64,000 nucleotides of DNA. Origin: Tetrahymena elliotti 4EA. Taxonomy: Eukaryota > Ciliophora > Oligohymenophorea > Hymenostomatida > Tetrahymenidae. The stretch covers positions 1,076,134 to 1,140,133 of the forward strand of contig JH720299.1 in NCBI GenBank assembly GCA_000231825.2. Reading direction: 5' to 3'. This document shows positions 25,601-38,614 of the stretch, one piece after another (positions within the stretch are counted from its first letter, which is position 1; every line of letters begins with the position of its first letter). Under the pieces are notes generated by a model, which saw nothing but the letters and a program-made list of their open reading frames with translations, did no database searches and was not told the DNA's origin. The translations under genes were made by a program, and so were the position numbers.

Positions 25601-26125
25601 ACCCTGACAAAAATAAGATTAATTTGGTTTTTCTTAGCAGTTAGAACTATTATTTAAGCTATTTTCAGATTAAGTAATTTATATTTTATTTTATTAATTT
25701 AAGGTTGAGTTATTTTCTTTAGAAGATTACCCTTCTTCATTTGTAATTTTATTATTGATCATCTACATCATAGAGTTTTAATTTTCTCTTTGAAAATCTT
25801 AATTTGAATTATTTTCAATTAAAACGTCATTTAAGCCACTAGGATGTGATCTGTCTTCTAGTTATTACTCTTTTGCTTCCTCTTGACTCAAGCTTTCATG
25901 ATTTAAATGTCTGTTTTTTAATGAATTTTATTCTATTTATTGTCCTTAGCTATAATTATAATTATCAACAATTTACCTTTGACTCTCTCTTAAGTTATTG
26001 CTATTAGAATTTTGAAATGAATTTCCATTGTAAACGCTATTAAATTATTCTTAGCTTGAGCTGCTATAAAGGTGTTCTTGATTAGAGAGGTGATCATATT
26101 GAAAGTTATTATTTTAGAAATCCAT
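19679..26125 (-). CDS. UPF1/ZNFX1-like SF1 helicase-type protein, Walker A not found (tandem paralogue 1)
   Basis: Multi-exon. Exon 1 is 26125-24967 (1159 nt), exon 2 is 24602-24064, in phase; later exons are visible down to the TGA at 19679. The N terminus (MDFQNNNFQYDHLSNQ) is Asn/Gln/Glu-rich and disordered. The middle resembles the other copy block by block. A UPF1-type core follows: ALIQNTTII where motif I is expected, KKPILIICPSKETLD (motif Ia), PEIIIVDESIDTNEEYQ (motif II), PKHLIYFGDFYQFQS (motif III) and RNNISLFQ, the SLFERL-like segment. The GxxGxGKT P-loop is replaced, so ATPase activity is doubtful. The C-terminal third is acidic, Asn/Gln-rich and then helical. A role in RNA binding or regulation is inference from the family (UPF1, SETX, ZNFX1). 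Confidence 0.62.
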
Positions 26126-26382
26126 CTTAAATGAAAATCAAAACATAAATTAATGCTTTTAATTTTATTATATAAACTAATAATCAATCCTCAATTTATT
26201 TTAATTATCTTTTATAAGTGTATATTTTCCATCAAAACTATTTTATTTTTCTTCTTAAATTCTTTGATTAATTTTTTTCTTCATACATGAAAATTTTATA
26301 TATTTAACTCATCATAAAATCCTTGGGTATTCTTTTGTAGAACATTTTTGAGTATTAATTTTAATTATATATGTATTCTATT

Positions 26383-26440
26383 TGTATGTAGCCTTTATTA
26401 AGGCAGTACCCTAGGGTGCTATACATATATATATATATAA
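26383..26440. repeat. Two-hairpin repeat element, copy A
   Basis: The plus strand holds TGTATGTAGCC-TTTATTAA-GGCAGTACCCTAGGGTGCTATA followed by an AT-dinucleotide run. A second copy in reverse orientation is at 50031-50074. Read on the minus strand, one stem forms from AGCACCC and GGGTACT around TA, and another from GCCTT and AAGGC. It lies about 360 bp past the stop codon of the minus-strand helicase-like gene at 26803, and about 260 bp before the start of the next one. Confidence 0.7.
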
Positions 26441-26802
26441 ATTAATTTCTTAGAATTAATAATATTTTAAATAAAATTCTATATAAAAAGATATTAGGTA
26501 GCTCAAATTAAAAAAATTCCCATTTAACAATAATTAACAAATTTCAAAATTTGATGATAAATTAATGTTAAGATTAAGTGTTTTTTAATTTATGATAGGT
26601 TTATATATAATTTTTTATATATTGAAATGATTAACAATAATTGATAAAAGACATAATAGTTTTTATCAAATCAATAAAGGAAAAAGAGATTTTAAAAGAT
26701 TTCTAATTTGAATACAGTTTTTAAATTCATTTATAGGACAAACTAAATTACTTTTTTAGAGAAAATAAATAGGTGATTGATTATTTTTATTAAGAATTTA
26801 AA

Positions 26803-29800
26803 TCATTATGATATGTAAATTTAGCTAACAATATCTATTGAGCTAAGCAGTTTTGAGGTTAAATTGGACTCTATTTTGCTAGGTTAATTAGCTTTGGCTT
26901 GAGGTGTTTCTTGGTTTTCTAGCTTTTACCTGACAAATATAAACATGTTAGAGCATTCTTGTTCATAATCTAGAATAAGATTCTTTTCAATTTTGCATTT
27001 TTTGTAACCCCATTTATTATCACATTTAGATAAAATGATGATATAACTTTTGTAGTTTTATTACATTTTATCAATTAGAATTTTTTTGAGTTCCTGGACT
27101 TATTCTTCCTCAATTTCTTTAAGAGTTTCTTGGCAAAACTAAAATTAGAATTGAGAAAAGCTGATGTTACTCTTTTAAAATGCTATCTTGAACTTAAAGT
27201 TCTTAACTTTATTATTAATTTGTCCAATTAATTGAACTTGTTTGTTTTAGATGCTCTTCGAATTTGTTTGGTTAATCAAAATTTATATTAAAATCCATTC
27301 TAAATCAAGGATTTGATTAGAATACTTTTCCATCAATTCAAATTACATCTTTAATGTTTCATTATTTTTAAAGATCTTTTTTTTCAAGACATAAATTAAA
27401 TCCTTAATTGAATCATTTTATTCTTGATCCAGATTATTAATTTCATTTGAAAAACAATTTTATTTTTTTACTTTAAATTTGTACTATTTTTTAAGAATGT
27501 CTTTTTGCATTTAAATTAAAACCTTAAAATAGAATTACTCATTTTAAATAGCTAAATCATTAAGACTATCGTAAAATAAACCCATATCTGAATAGTTTGT
27601 AATTAGATTGAAAATACAAAAATCCATTCTTTCTTCATAAAAATCAATTATATCTGCATTATCCATGTAATTTATCAGCTTTTTCATGTATTTTTCTATC
27701 TTTATTAAAACTTTCTTAAGATTTTATGGTTTTTCTGATATTAATAAATTAATATTTTCAATAGCTTTTTTGAAGTTCTACTGATTCTCATATTAATCTT
27801 CTAATAATTAAGATTAATTTAAAACATCATACATATTCTTTGAAATCTTTAATTGGTTCTTCGATTAATCTTCTGATGAACTTTTACTTTGAAGTTTTGG
27901 ATCAACCATGCTATTAAATTAATCTTTTTTGTTTGAATTACTAATTTAAGTTTTATTTTATAAAGATTTTATCTTCAAATTTTAATTTTCATCTTTTTAT
28001 TTATTTTGTTGAATTGTTTGAGTTTCTTATTCTTCTTAAATTTATTTTTAATATTTTTTCAAGAAATTTTAATATAAAATTTCTTTATCATAGCAAGTAA
28101 TACTTAAATCATCTTTTTTAAATTTATTTGAATAAACCAAAAAGAATGGATTTAATTAGAAAACAATTTATTATACATTCTTTTGAAGTGTAACTTAATG
28201 AAACTGATAAGTTATTTAAGCCAATATATCTAGCTAAGACAAGAATCTGTAATTAACATCTATTAAATTAATTATTTTTGCATACTAAAGCTCATATTAG
28301 AATTTATTCTATGAATCTTAAGCTAAGGGTTATCTCGATTAATTGCAAACAATAAGTATGTAATACTATTTCTAATATTAATACATATAAATATTTTAAA
28401 TTTCTATTTTAATATTTAATTAAAAACTATTAACAAATTTTAATTGCTTTTTTCTAAGTATCCTATTTAAATTTTACATTGGATTTTAATTAGCATTAAT
28501 TATTATTATATAAGATTCTTTTTCATCAAAACTATTTGCATATATTTAGTATTTCTAATAATTATTAAAACGATTACTATTTAATTCTTCTTACAATCCC
28601 AACAAACTTTACTAAATTTATCCATCATCATCTAAAAAATCAGAATGCATTACTATATTTACTAACAAGAAAAATTATAAGCTAGTTTAAACTTTTAAAA
28701 CTGTTTAATAAATAGGAATCTTTGTTTTAACTAACCTTTAAAATTATCCATCTATTCTTTAATTCTTAACTTTTAATTCATTCTCTTTATACCTCAAATC
28801 CAATCTTAAACAATCTCCAATTTAAATCAAATGTTTTGGTTGATAAAATAACACATTAGCTATCTAATATTCATTTTATATAAGAGTAGCCTCGTCTATC
28901 AACACAATCTCAGGTTATAGCATTTTTAAAACTACCTAATATGTATGGGAATAATTTACTGTTGTCACTATTTTTTCATTTAAAAAAATAATTAATTTAA
29001 AAATGCTTATTTCAATAAAATATTACATATGACATCTTGCTGAAGGAAATATTTAAGTAATTATTGTGTTTATTGCTTAGCATTTTTCACTTTTTCTCTA
29101 TCATATTCTTTAATCAAATAGTCAAGGCTATAATATATTTCAGATTAGTAAAAGTAAGTAATGTAGTCTTTTATCCACATCATGTGATAAAAAGTCATCT
29201 AGCTCAATTTTTCAAATTCATTTAAAAATTCAGCAAATGATTAAGGAGAATTATCTATTTATTCCTAATTCAATTTAAAAATAGAAGGAGTTAAAGTATA
29301 AAGCTTGATTGACATTGTCTAGTAATAATTATTATATTAGTCTCTTTACAAATAAAACTAACTCAAATTATAGTCAATCAATTTTTTTTAACTTTTATTC
29401 AAATTAATTCCTAATAATTTTTCTAAACATTATGAATTCAATTGTAAATTTATCCACAAATCCAATATGTCATCCTACTTTTTATATATTCTTTCTTTGT
29501 CCTCTCCAGAAAGTTCCCCAAAATATTGATTTATCAACAAACTTGTTATCCTTTAATATTAATTCAATAATTATTAATTCAAAATATTAATTTTATATAG
29601 TTTTTTATTAAAATTCTAAAACAAACATCCAATCCTTATTGTAAAAATATATCTTCAAATCAATCAGTGCTAATTTTTGAATATTAATAACTTTATAATT
29701 TTTTGAATCAAATTTCAAATATGGATTGATTGTAAAAAACAATTAAATCTTAATAGCTAAAAAAAGCAAGATTTATGTAAATAAATGCCTAAAATTAAAT

Positions 29801-32462
29801 TCTTGTAAACAGTTTAACTCAAGAATAAATTAGTATTGAAGAATTAAAATCATTTTTTACTAATAAAACTAAAATTCATATTTTTTTAATTTATATTCTT
29901 AATTAAAAGATTGAATAACTGTAAAATCTATAACTAATAAATTTTAGATATTTTATACTCTGATTTAAGGAATAATGGTTATTGTTATTTTCTTTATTTG
30001 GATTGAAAAAATGATTTCATGAAATTAAATATTTAATTTATTCTTTGAAAATGACTAAAAGTCTCCTATTAATGAAATAGGTTTTAAGTGTATCTCTCAA
30101 CAAATTTATAATAAATCTTTTGAGATTTTGTGATTATTTTGGAAACAAATTATTTTTTTAAATTCAATTTGATCAAAATAATTTTATTAACAAGTAAATA
30201 GATTTAAATAAGTTTACTTTTATGGAAAGTTAATTTGTTAAAACAGCTCCTTAATTGCTTTTTCATTGAAGTCTGCTTAGAATTTCTTAACTTCTTCATA
30301 GAGAAGCATTCTTTTTGCCATTTTAAAGCTACTATAGTATTATTACCAGTATAAATTAAGCTAATCAATATTATAGTGTTTTATAGGATTTCTTAATTCG
30401 TTTGAAAGTGTATGCTTATTATATTTTTAATAGTTAGCTTTACCTACATTACCAAGTCTAAGTACAGATACTTAATTCTCATTTAAATAGCTTTTGTTAG
30501 GTTTGTTATTATTTGATTTATTATTATTAATACTTAAAATATACTCTAAGTAATTATTTAGTGTCTCATTTTAATGGCAAATTATTAAAATTGGCTTTTT
30601 ATTCTGCTGCTTTGAGTAAGTTTATAGTAATACTTTGATGGCCTCAAATTAAACTTAATACCTTTGACTTCCTAAGTTTGAAATTTAAAATAGATTATTA
30701 GAATGATATCAAGTAAGGAATAACAATAATACCTTATACGTTCTAAACTAATGCTATCTTTTAGGTTAACATGTATTTTATGCAGTTAATCTAAGATTTG
30801 CTAAGCTTTTTAAAACTTAGCTCATCGATAACCCTTAAAACACTATTAAAATAGGCTCTTTTATCTAAATTTTGAAAAAAACTATAACTAGGATTATTTT
30901 TTAAGTATTATATTTTATCAGTTTGAAACTAATCAAAATTTAAATCTTTTGTATCTCCTTTAATTATTTAATTAGAGAAAGCTACATCACTTGGATCGTC
31001 AAGCATGCACTTTAAAGCTAAGTAATTGTATTTAAAAGGTTTCCATCTATTCAAAACCTCAAAAGCAACTAAATCTTACTACATTAATAATACAATTTTA
31101 ATTAATAATTTAATAAAATAAAGCTATTGTTTTTATATTTCATAATTTTAAAAGACTTAGGAGGGAGGTTGAAATTTGGGATAAGTAATTTTACTTATAA
31201 TTTTAATGGAAAAAGTTTCTTCGCTCTAAATTTGGGTAAAATAAAATAAAATTATATTTACCCCCAAGAAATTTTAATTTTGATATTAAACTTAAATACT
31301 AATTTGAGGTGATCAAAATATAAATTATAATTACTGGATCTTAAAATTCATTTAGGATTTAATGAGAATTTGCTTAAGTTATATCGAGTTTGATAGAAGA
31401 AAAATATCCTTTCTAGCTTTATGTGTAGTTTTCTTCGTTATTGTTATATTGCTTGGTATAGTCCTATTTCAGTGATGTGTCTGTGTTATCATCAAAAATA
31501 GACTCGTCTAACTATGGCTGCTGAACTTCTTGAGTTCTTTATAATTTTTCAATGTATTTGGATGAATATAAAACAGTTCCTGTGAAGAATATCTTTTTAT
31601 TTGGATTCAAAAAAATGATTAAATTATCTCTAGTTAATTATGAACTTTCTTAGCCAAAATCTGATTTGACATTAGTGATCATATTAGCAGTAAATCCTGA
31701 TTATGTAAATTTCAATAAAATAACTTTAAATTCTAATTATCTTGTGCTTGCATATTTCTATCTTAATCTCCCTTCACTTGTTTAATTTTCTTATAAATAT
31801 CTTCTCAAATCCCTTCTAACAAATTGCATTTAATCTATTAAAAAAAAAAATCAATATAGAGTGAATTAAAAAATTAATAGAATATCAATATAAATCTTAC
31901 CTTAAATTAGCTTATCAATCATTTTTTAGCAGTAATCTTATTTGTCTAAATAAGAGGTTTATCTTAAATCCTTTTAATTATTGCAATTGATTAATTCATC
32001 ATAGCTTTATATTATTAAATCATTTTCATTTGAAACCATATTTAAATCCTATTCAAGAATCTATTATTTTCTAGTAGTCTCTTCCTTTTTTTGGTGTTTT
32101 GAAATAATTTATTTGAAGCCATCCCTGGTTTAACCATAATTGCCTAAATCAAAATAGGAGTCATCCAAATCTTGCTGCTAATTTTCAGTATCTTTTTCTT
32201 CTCTCTCTAAAAATTAGTTAATTGAATCAGCAATCATACTAAAATCTCCTTTCTTGCTTAAGCTAATTTAATTGCTATCCTAATATGATGTCTCATCATT
32301 AAATGAACAATAGTTTGGGTTTTTAGAATTAGCTTTTTTAAAATCTTGATATATCTATTTTATTTGCTGTAGCTCCTTTTCACCATTATCTTCTTTGCCC
32401 TAAGTAAAGATTTACTAATATTAATATTTTAAGTAAATACTTTCTTCAATTTGATCACCCAT
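26803..32462 (-). CDS. UPF1/ZNFX1-like SF1 helicase-type protein, Walker A not found (tandem paralogue 2)
   Basis: Multi-exon; starts MGDQIEESIYLKYQ at 32462 and stops at 26803. An early intron (GTAAGA...AATAG) falls right after LDKQDYCQKMIDKLIQ, the same place as in paralogue 1 after ADKQEYSEYLEHLLFQ, which supports common descent. A conserved middle domain contains TRDNLIIFLNPNKKIFFTGT. The helicase-type core shows KIALVQNVQ where motif I is expected, KKPILIICHQNETLN (Ia), SVLRLGNVGKANYQ, EIVLIDEATLIQNEYQ (II, a regular DEA) and QPKHLIQIGDCLRL (III). As in paralogue 1 the P-loop glycines and GKT are missing; an intron close by means a missed mini-exon must be ruled out. The C terminus has KSYIIILSKCDNKWGYK and FIFVRQKLEN. 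Function inferred from family only. Confidence 0.62.
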
Positions 32463-34424
32463 TTTGAAGATGTAAAATAACAAGAAAATCCTTAATATTC
32501 TATATTTTAATCTAAATTAATTATTTATACAATCTTATTTGTTTTTTAACAGCAAAATCACCAAAGTAAAGTAGAATTGCAAAAAATATTAGATAATTTA
32601 TAATTTATCAAATCTAAATATTTTTTATTCATTTTAACCACAATATCTCAATCTCCATTCTAAATTAAGCTTAGCTATTTGCATTTATTTCTTAAATAAT
32701 TAAAAGATAAACTCAATTTGTCTATAAAGCTACTTCCCAATAAATCTAAATCTGATCAAATTAGTCTCAAAAATAAGTAATTTTCTCAAATAGATGAGTC
32801 AAGTATTTTTTTATTTTGGAAAAAAATATTTATTTTATATTTTAAAATTAAAAGAAAATATCATATTGTGAGAAATAAGAAAATTTTAATAATATTTTAT
32901 TTGGTAAAAAAGAATTATTATATTCCATTAGTCAACAAAATTCATTAAATAGTATAGTATTGATAAACTGAATATAATCAATTTGAACTTATTTTACAAA
33001 AAACAAACTTAAATACACCATAAACTCTCATCAATACACATCAAATTAAAATTAATTTTTTATTAAATATTTAATATTTATATACAAATTTATATTTTTT
33101 ACAAGAAATTTAAATTTTTGAGCAAACATTTAAAACTAAATTAAAAAATATTTTCATACTATTTACAAGTAAATTGTATTAAAAGTAAAGTCCAGATTTT
33201 TAAACAAGCTTTTTAAATTTTTTTTAAGAAAATTTTAGAAATTCTTAATTGCTTTACAAACAACTCAAGATTTATGTGTTACTGCTAGCTCACTTAACTA
33301 AAAATATAAAAAAAAGCTAAAATAAAAAATTTAGATGCAAAAAAATTATTAGCATTTTATTTAAAAAAAACTGACTTCAAAAAAAGTGGTTTTCCTACCA
33401 TTATTTTTTAGAATGATAAATTGTTTTACTATTAATTATTGATATTATCTTAAATTTTAAATTTTTACCAATTAAATTATTTATTCAAAATAATAAATAA
33501 TAAAAATAAAATCTTTTTAATCTGATTTTAATTAAAGAAATAATGAAGAATAATTTATGATTCATAAATAACTAAAAAAAGTAAGCAAAAAAAATTATTG
33601 AATTTGAAATAGACATAACTTATTTTTTTATTCATATTTTTTTCAACAGTAAATTATCAAAAAATTATTCAAAACCAATTTTTAATAAGAACTATAAAAA
33701 TATATTCCAAAACTGGCTATTAAAACACACTTCTAAATAAATGATAAATAAAAGATATCTGAATAAATTTCTAAATCAAATTTTTATTCTTGATAATAAA
33801 ATTCTTGAATTTTTTCAACGATTTTTTCATTCTGTGTAAAAAAAAACAAATAGTTTATCAAAATGTTAGTAAAAATATAATGTTATATAAATTTGTGATA
33901 GAAATATTAAGTGTGATAAGGACTAATGATAATTAAAGCTAATTAAAATATGAGTGAATAAACACGAGTAGTTTTCAAATTTGAATTAATTAAGGTGCTA
34001 AGTGTTAGTATATTAGTAGTAAAAACATTCATGATAAATATTTTTAGACAGCAATTAATTTACTGATAGAAAATGAAAACAAACATCATGAAAGATATAA
34101 ATATTGAAAGATAAATAGATAGAGTTTTTGTTTATGAGCAAACAAATACATCAATTTTATTAGCGTGTTTTTTTTTCTTCTTTTTTTCTTAATATCTCTC
34201 TAAGTTATTTGTTTATTTCAAAAGATTAAATAAAAATTTGAAATAAATTGACAATAAATTTAATAAGAATAATCAAAGTTAATTAATTTTATGCAAAATA
34301 GATTCAAGCAAAAATAATGTTTGGTTTGACTTGTGGCTGTTTTTCAAGCTTTTAAACTAGTAAGATAGATGTCAGGATACAGCCTTTTCTTTTTTTTAGT
34401 TTCTCATAGTAATAAAATTAGCAG
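32463..34424. other. AT-rich divergent spacer
   Basis: About 2 kb between the minus-strand helicase-like gene and the plus-strand gene starting at 34425, so it should hold both promoters. No coding frame, RNA gene or long repeat was seen. Confidence 0.5.
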
Positions 34425-37400
34425 ATGAATACTTAATTTTCAAATACCATCAATGAGAATTAGACAGGTTATTAAAATTCTGCCTTAGATTCTATTGCAA
34501 ATTAAGCTAACATTACGAATTCTTAAAACTTGCAATCAAATTGCTCTACAATAACTCCTAGTCCAGCATCAATGAATAACGAAATAGTGAGCAATTATAT
34601 AATGCAATTTAGTATTTTAATAACTAATTCAAATATTCAATAAAATCATGATTTTCTTTACATCATTCCTGAAAAAGCCCCTTTACCCTCTTGCTTATCC
34701 TAAATAAATCCTCGCTACAAGTAATTTTTCAAAAAATCTTTACTTTTCAACTTTATTTACATGATAAATCCCCTTAAACTTTAAAATCAAGAATAACCAT
34801 CACACAAAATTAAATTATTTATGGAAATATTTTCTAGAATAAATAAAAAGCTTTGAACTCTCTTTACAAAATGTGGCTTTTAAATTCTTAAAAACTACTT
34901 ACTAATTTACTTACTTTTTCAATTTTTGTGAAATACTTTAAAGTCTACTTTGTTAATTTTCTAAATAAATATAAATGAAATAAGAATAAGGATTGAAGCT
35001 AGTGATTAAGATTCAACTTCAGGAACTGCAAAATACGCAATCTAAAATCTTGCACTAAATGAAATGTAATTGGACAAAATAAATTCAAATAAAGCTTAAC
35101 ATCTCAATATTTATAAGTCTTATTATCATTTTAAAATATCATAGATACAAAATATTTTATGTAAGAGGTAATAAAGAGGGCTTTTTAGAAGCCTTGCACA
35201 CAACTTAAAGGTTTAAACTAATTTTGAGAACAAAAACTCAATTAACTCCAAAGATCCAAACCAACAACTCTAAAAGCATAAAAAATCTCTTCACTTAAAA
35301 TGATAACGTTAACCTGTCAAACTTAAATACCAGTGCATTATCATTAGAAGTTATTTAGGTTTTTGAAGGAGATCCTGATTTCTACAGAGAAAACTTTGAT
35401 TACGAAATGAAAATTTTAATGTATACTCCACAAAGCAAATAAAAGTACACTCGACTTGATACAACCCCACTAACCGTAATTCTTTTCATCCTTCCATGCT
35501 ATTTTTCCATTTAAATCATTCCATAATCAATAAATCAATAAAAGAAAAAACACTAATTTTGGTTAATTGAAAACAATAAAAAGATATTAACTGTATTTGT
35601 TCTTTTACCAAAAAAAGACTAGCAAGCAAATTAATTTATTCATTCATTTATTTATTTGTTAATTTTTTAATTTAAAAATTTAAATTTAATAAAAATGCAT
35701 AGGCGCCATTTTAGATAAACTATACAAACTATCCACAAGAGACATTTACAAAAACTTTAAATGGTAACTATCAAGAAATAATTAAGAACATAAAAAACCA
35801 GTCAGAAGGAAATTCAAACTTTGAAACATGTTGCAATTCTATGTATTAAACAAATATCCATGATAACTAAATTTAATAGCAGTAATAACAACTAAAATCT
35901 TACTTTTAACAAAACTAAAGTAATTTTTCTCATGATTTAAATTAATAAACAGTAGTGAATAATAATAATTTTTAATAAATACCTAATTATCACTTTTCAA
36001 CACCTAACAATAATTCATCGATAAAGAGCTAAAATGTTGAGAGTAATTACTCTATAAATATCAACAACAACAATAATTAAAGTAATCCTTATACTCATAC
36101 CCTAGCTAATCAAAATTCACCTCAAGCTGGCACTAATAATAAGAGTTAAATGAATGATAATAAAATACCTGTTAATGTTCATCCTTTAAGTAATTATATA
36201 AATGATGATTAAAATAATAGTAAACATGATAATTAAATAGTAACTAACCATCATCATGACAATTATATGAGTAATAATCAAAGTTATTAAATGTATAATA
36301 GTTAATAAATAAGCAAATATTATAGTAATGAACATAATAGTGGCTTTATGAATTCATAATTGATTAATAATTATTAAACTGTTAATTAAAATAAATTGAA
36401 TTCATCTAGCAATGGTTAAAATTTTAGTAGTGTTTTAAATTCAAAGTGTCATAGTGGATAAAAGATAAATCTATAGAATGCTTAAATAGATGAAACATTT
36501 ATCATAGATGACTCTAAATTCAATGATTATGCTGCTCATATGAATAACTTGCTAAAATAGAAAATTGAATCAGATAATTTATGCTAAGATAGTTAGTACA
36601 ATAAATAGTAAAACTAAGAGAATATCCCAAACAACATAAATTGTTCATCTTAGCTAACTCTAACAAAGAAGTAAGTTATGTAGAAGTAAAAAGGTAAAAC
36701 AATTTCTAATTATAATTCTGAAGAAGCAATTTAAAAATTAATTAAAGCAAATCTAAATATCAATAAAATGATCATTTAGTCTGCTCCAAAACAAAATATT
36801 GAAGCCAAAAAAGGTTATATTTCTAACCCAAAAGTTACTTAAAATAATTTAAATTAGCTTAATAAAAATTAAGCATTCATTCATAATTCTTCATGCAGCA
36901 ACACAAGTATTACACCATAAAGTATTTCTAAGAAAACTTCAAATTATTAATCTACTCAAAATGAGACTATTAAACAAGCTAATGCTTACTAAAGCAACAA
37001 TAAAAAATTGTTTTAGAGTTCCAAAGAATCATCTTAAAGCCAAACAAATTGCAATAAATTCATAATGTAAACTCCTTGTAAAAACCAAGCAGTTAGCTAA
37101 ACTAATACAAACTATAAACCAGCCACACCTTTAGGTATCAAATCTGTTTAAAATTCAGGAAACATTCCAAGAGTTAAAATCGATTTTCAATCAATTAACA
37201 GTAATCTTCAGAGTTAAGGTTCTTTTAGCTAATTTGGTAAACTCTTAAAAAGCCAAAAAAAACACTCTTTTTTAAGCTCTAAAAAAACATCCTTAACAAA
37301 CACTCCCAACGGTTCTGAACAAAAATTACACCTAAGATTCGAAAACGACATCAACAGAATGATGATATAGCAAAAAGGTTCTATTTTTTTTATTATAAAT

Positions 37401-37619
37401 TCAATCAAATAACAATTTTTATCAAAATAATCCAGAAAAATTAATTTTTATTTTTAAGATTTTTTAAAAAAAATGAATTAATAAAAATATTTTTTCTCGA
37501 AAATTAAAAAAAATATGAGAATTTAATTGAAAACCATATATAATAATTTTATAGAAATAAAAGAAAAATAAATAAATAGACACTGCAATCTGAAAACGAA
37601 TTAAAAAATTAAATTTTGA
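34425..37619 (+). CDS. Large Asn/Gln/Ser-rich protein, multi-exon
   Basis: Starts MNTQFSNTINENQTGY at 34425; the first exon can end at 34586 before GTGAGC. A middle coding stretch reads DSTSGTAKYAIQNLALNE, then across an intron (GTAATT...CATAG) YKIFYVRGNKEGFLEALHTT and later VIQVFEGDPDFYRENFDYEM. A 240-bp intron (GTAATT ... GCATAG) joins TTPLT to APFQINYTNYPQETF in phase at 35703. The long last exon is Asn/Gln/Ser-rich with poly-Gln, NHHHDNYM and a basic C-terminal half (FGKLLKSQKKHSFLSSKK). From about 37380 to the in-frame TGA at 37617 composition drops, so a final intron or earlier end is likely. The RNA- or signalling-type N-terminal block (FYVRGNKEGFLEAL) was not matched to a family. The first exon junctions are uncertain. 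Confidence 0.6.
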
Positions 37620-37814
37620 TTGGTTAAATAAAAATATAAAAAAATAATTAATAATTTTATTAAATTTCTAATTATTACATTTTTTTCTTAAGATAATAAT
37701 TTCTAATTTATCTCATATTTATTAAGAAAATTAAATTTTTTAATTTGATGTTTTTAATAAAAAGTTTAAAGCACATAGGAAATGATAATGAAAAAGAATC
37801 TTTTTAGTCATCAA

Positions 37815-38614
37815 ATGAATGAAGATAATTGTTAGAAGAATGAAAAAAATATTTTGTGTTTGTAAAACAGTACAGTGTCTCCATAAAATAAAGGGAATGG
37901 AGAAGGTGAAAATACTCCAGTAGAATAAAAGTAAAAATTTTTATTTGGATTTAAAATATTTTTAATATTCTCTTTGGTATTGAAATAGGTTGTTTACAGT
38001 TGAAGAGGCCAATTCTCCATTCGAAACTTCAATTAACAAATTTTATACTTAGAAATCTTCTCCTTCTAAATATAAACTGACTTAAACTGAAGTAATGACT
38101 TTTAAAATTAGCATTTAATTAAAAAAATAACATATTTTTTTAGTTTAATAGAATAGACGAGTGTGAGGAATATAATAATACATAATATACTAATAGTGAT
38201 CTCAAGAGAATAAAATTTTAGTTAAAATAATTTAGGAATGACTAAGAATCAAATACCTCTTCTAGTTAATGTTTGAAAACATATGAGTTTTACCAGAATT
38301 CTGCATTCAACCCTGATTACAACAAAATCCAACAGAATAAGAGTAACTAAAATATAAATAATATGACTTTGTCTAGAAGAGAAAAGACAATACTCTATAT
38401 GATTCCTGTATACGAATATAAAATGGAGAAGTTAGGATTCAACTTTACTTATGATCATGAAACTAAAAATGTCATCATTCAAAAGAAAGAAACAAGTTCA
38501 AATTAAAACTTATAACAAAGTGTTTTTAAAATTGATGAACGTATTAAAACAGACTAACTTACTAACTACTTTGAAGATATTTGTGCAAATATAAAATATT
38601 AAACAATAGACTGA
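37815..38614 (+). CDS. Unknown hydrophilic protein, three exons
   Basis: Exons 37815-37930, 37989-38091 and 38144-38614 sum to 690 nt, that is 229 residues plus TGA, with all phases matching. Introns of 58 and 52 bp start GTAAAA and GTAATG and end in TAG. The protein starts MNEDNCQKNEKNILCL, has a Ser/Pro stretch (FETSINKFYTQKSSPSKY), and ends in a more ordered region (REKTILYMIPVYEYKMEKLG, then FTYDHETKNVIIQKKE). No known domain was recognised. It lies 200 bp downstream of the Asn-rich gene on the same strand, and could be its 3' part if that gene is spliced across the gap, though it has its own good ATG. Confidence 0.75.
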
